Assembly: GCF_900156405.1 (NCBI RefSeq)
Contig: NZ_FTNN01000001.1
Coordinates: forward strand, 294,224 to 354,150
Direction: 5' to 3'
Source: Shewanella morhuae
GTDB lineage: Bacteria; Pseudomonadota; Gammaproteobacteria; Enterobacterales; Shewanellaceae
Length of the DNA: 59,927 nt
Under the pieces are notes generated by a model. That model was given only the letters and a program-made list of their open reading frames with translations. It made no database searches and was not told where the DNA came from. The position numbers and the translations under genes were made by a program. Positions 58,567 through 59,927 of this stretch are shown piece after piece. Each line of letters starts with the position of its first letter. Position 1 is the first letter of the stretch.

Positions 58567-59114
58567 GCACCTTGATGGATAAAAAATTGATGGGTAGAAA
58601 GTTATTTTTAAGCTGCTTAATGATAGGTTGGCTATCGAGTTGCTCCTCAGTGGAAGTCACTGATTATAAAGATACTACCCCGACATTGGTGTTGGAATCA
58701 TTTTTTAACGGTCCTTTAAAAGCTTCTGGAGTCGTGCATGATTTTAGTGGCAAAGTGATCCGAAAATTTAATGTCACAATGGAAGCCAACTGGCAGGGGA
58801 ATGAAGGCGTTATTAATGAGTGGTTTGTCTACGATGATGGCGAAACTCAAACTCGAGTATGGAAAATTAAGGCCTTAGGCAATGGACAATACACAGGAAC
58901 CGCTGGCGATATCTTAGGCACGGCATTGGGGCAATCGAGTGGGAGTGCATTACGTTGGAAATACGATATGTTGTTGCCTGTAGATGGTGATGAGTATCAG
59001 GTGCATTTCGATGATTGGATGTTCTTAGTGAATGATAATACCATTATCAATCAGAGTGATATTATTAAGTTTGGTATCACAGTTGCTCAGGTTACTTTAG
59101 TTATTCAAAAATAA
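58554..59114 (+). CDS. DUF3833 family lipoprotein
   Basis: 186 aa. A lipoprotein signal with lipobox LSSC at about residues 27-30 (LSCLMIGWLSSCSS), then the DUF3833 body: LVLESFFNGPLKASGVVHDFSGKVIRKFNVTMEANWQGNEG, DDGETQTRVWKI, GTALGQSSGSALRWKYDMLLPV. Beta-rich and calycin-like. Probably at the inner or outer membrane facing the periplasm. GGAG is 7 nt before the ATG. Last gene of the operon. Confidence 0.92.
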   Translation: MRLLSTLMDKKLMGRKLFLSCLMIGWLSSCSSVEVTDYKDTTPTLVLESFFNGPLKASGVVHDFSGKVIRKFNVTMEANWQGNEGVINEWFVYDDGETQTRVWKIKALGNGQYTGTAGDILGTALGQSSGSALRWKYDMLLPVDGDEYQVHFDDWMFLVNDNTIINQSDIIKFGITVAQVTLVIQK

Positions 59115-59169
59115 GATTAATTAATGGCGTTAAGTTGAGCGTTGACTCATCAATTCCGCCATCATTTTG

Positions 59170-59208
59170 AAATACCTAACTGAAATCACCGTTCCAGTTA
59201 GGTATTTA
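59170..59208 (+). terminator. Hairpin terminator of the photoprotection operon
   Basis: AAATACCTAACTG pairs with CAGTTAGGTATTT around a 12-nt loop, about 55 nt after the DUF3833 stop. The following bases are TAAA rather than a long U-run, so efficiency is uncertain. The rest of 59115-59361 shows nothing else. Confidence 0.6.
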
Positions 59209-59361
59209 AACCCACGGCTATTAAGCCGCTAATTTAATCAACGTCTTTTGAGTATATGTTTCGCTATTTTACTGTGCACTGACCAGGTCTATTTTAAACT
59301 TGTTTAAATTACCAATGATGCCAAATAGTAACTGCTTGATTTTTTTTATGCCAATATAGCA

Positions 59362-59706
59362 TTAACCCGCCTGACGACTATTATCTATTGATTTTTTATC
59401 GTAATACTCAAACGGAAATAAATTACGAATTCTTTGTTTCACATTGTCACTCACGTTGGCAGAAATGTGTAAGCGTACCTCTCCCGATTTTTCAGCTCTA
59501 ACAGTGCACGTGAGTTTTTCGGTTTTGGCTATTTGGCGACATTCGCGCTCGAACCGTTCGGGGATCTTGCCTTTATGTTGAGTCATACGGCCATCTTTAA
59601 AACGTATTTCAAAAAGAGTCAGCCCTTTTTTGCCACCAAATATCAGCTTATAGATCAAAAATATTCCAATAGCGACAAAAATGAGTTTAAAAATATTGGC
59701 TGTCAT
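59362..59706 (-). CDS. DUF3634 family membrane-anchored protein
   Basis: 114 aa. One N-terminal TM helix (FKLIFVAIGIFLIYKLIF, residues 6-23), then a small alpha+beta domain FEIRFKDGRMTQHKGKIPERFERECRQIA, TVRAEKSGEVRLHISANVSDNVKQRIRNLFPFE. This is the DUF3634 pattern of Shewanella and Vibrio, function unknown. AGGAG is 5 nt before ATG. Confidence 0.83.
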   Translation of the reverse strand: MTANIFKLIFVAIGIFLIYKLIFGGKKGLTLFEIRFKDGRMTQHKGKIPERFERECRQIAKTEKLTCTVRAEKSGEVRLHISANVSDNVKQRIRNLFPFEYYDKKSIDNSRQAG

Positions 59707-59828
59707 AACGCCTCCTAGTTATGTTTATTAAGCCAAGATACCTTGTCGTGGCTTGTTTTAACAGTGCGCTAACGCGCAAATTTGACTAGATAATAAAATG
59801 CACAACTAAACTCAAGCGCATGAGAGAT

Positions 59829-59894
59829 AAACTGTTTAGGCTAATTTAGGATTTAGATAATAGATAGAATGTAACATTTTAGTCTAAACAGTTT
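59829..59894. repeat. Inverted repeat with 36-bp spacer
   Basis: AAACTGTTTAGGCTA (59829-59843) and TAGTCTAAACAGTTT (59880-59894) are complementary except for one base. The region 59707-59927 holds no gene before the window ends. It could be an operator pair or the end of another small mobile repeat. Confidence 0.55.
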
Positions 59895-59927
59895 GTGCCC
59901 ACAGTTGAAAGCGAGAGTAAATCAGTT

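Overview
The window is chromosomal DNA of a gammaproteobacterium, almost certainly Shewanella (S. putrefaciens/baltica/oneidensis group; species not determined). The evidence is the pepA-holC-valS block divergent from lptF-lptG, Enterobacteria/Vibrio-like but distinct protein sequences, small Alteromonadales/Vibrionales-type unknown families (DUF2960, DUF2913, DUF3634, TIGR02450), the remnant of an OmcA/MtrC-type multiheme cytochrome, and a c-di-GMP-controlled chitinase. Most of the window is ordinary core genome. No CRISPR array, prophage, integrase or complete insertion sequence was seen.

Layout. 1-602: tRNA cluster (Arg-Ser-Arg-Arg) with its terminator. 665-927: a MITE-like nested palindrome; a shorter copy lies at 48855-48966. 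1148-8932: valS, holC and pepA on the minus strand, divergent from lptFG. 8949-12303: small membrane and unknown proteins, an acetyltransferase and an M32 carboxypeptidase. 12710-13016: cytochrome fragment and hexanucleotide repeat. 13060-17730: orphan solute-binding protein, DUF2913, TIGR02450, then a homocysteine methyltransferase/amino-acid permease pair behind candidate MetJ boxes. 17876-23515: DEAD-box helicase, Aer-like chemoreceptor, aminopeptidase P. 23891-27769: ROK protein, then a c-di-GMP-I riboswitch in front of a large GH18 chitinase. 27912-33761: FKBP, AtoE-type transporter, DUF1294, DUF418, thioesterase, DUF368 (PopT-like lipid-carrier transporter). 33838-37768: a cysteine-utilisation cluster (YheO-type regulator, CyuA, RidA, CyuP). 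38058-39806: Tat-exported transglutaminase-like protein coupled to a MerT/MerP-like pair. 39939-41720: TetR regulator divergent from an Old Yellow Enzyme, with three tandem operators between. 41818-48744: Lon-family protease, GGDEF-EAL protein, RhlE-type helicase.

The most interesting part is the apparent eleven-gene operon 49157-59114. It starts with RudS (TudS-DUF1722 type, a tRNA 4-thiouridine eraser), then a MerR-family regulator with a cobalamin-domain-like C-terminus that lacks the expected B12 ligands, then a DNA photolyase, and continues with an NTF2-like protein, an SDR, a flavin amine-oxidase-like protein, DUF1365, a cyclopropane-fatty-acid-synthase-type methyltransferase, DUF2878, a chalcone-isomerase-like protein and a DUF3833 lipoprotein. 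Most genes overlap or sit within about 65 bp. Upstream are two copies of TATACA-N13-TGTACA, 52 bp apart. The first brackets a TGATCC element that, with CGTAA 16 bp downstream, resembles a singlet-oxygen (ChrR-type ECF sigma) promoter; the second covers the Shine-Dalgarno and start codon of rudS. I read this as a light/singlet-oxygen protection operon that would remove a near-UV photosensitiser from tRNA, repair DNA and remodel membrane lipids. The roles of the lipid-side genes are inferred only from families and context.
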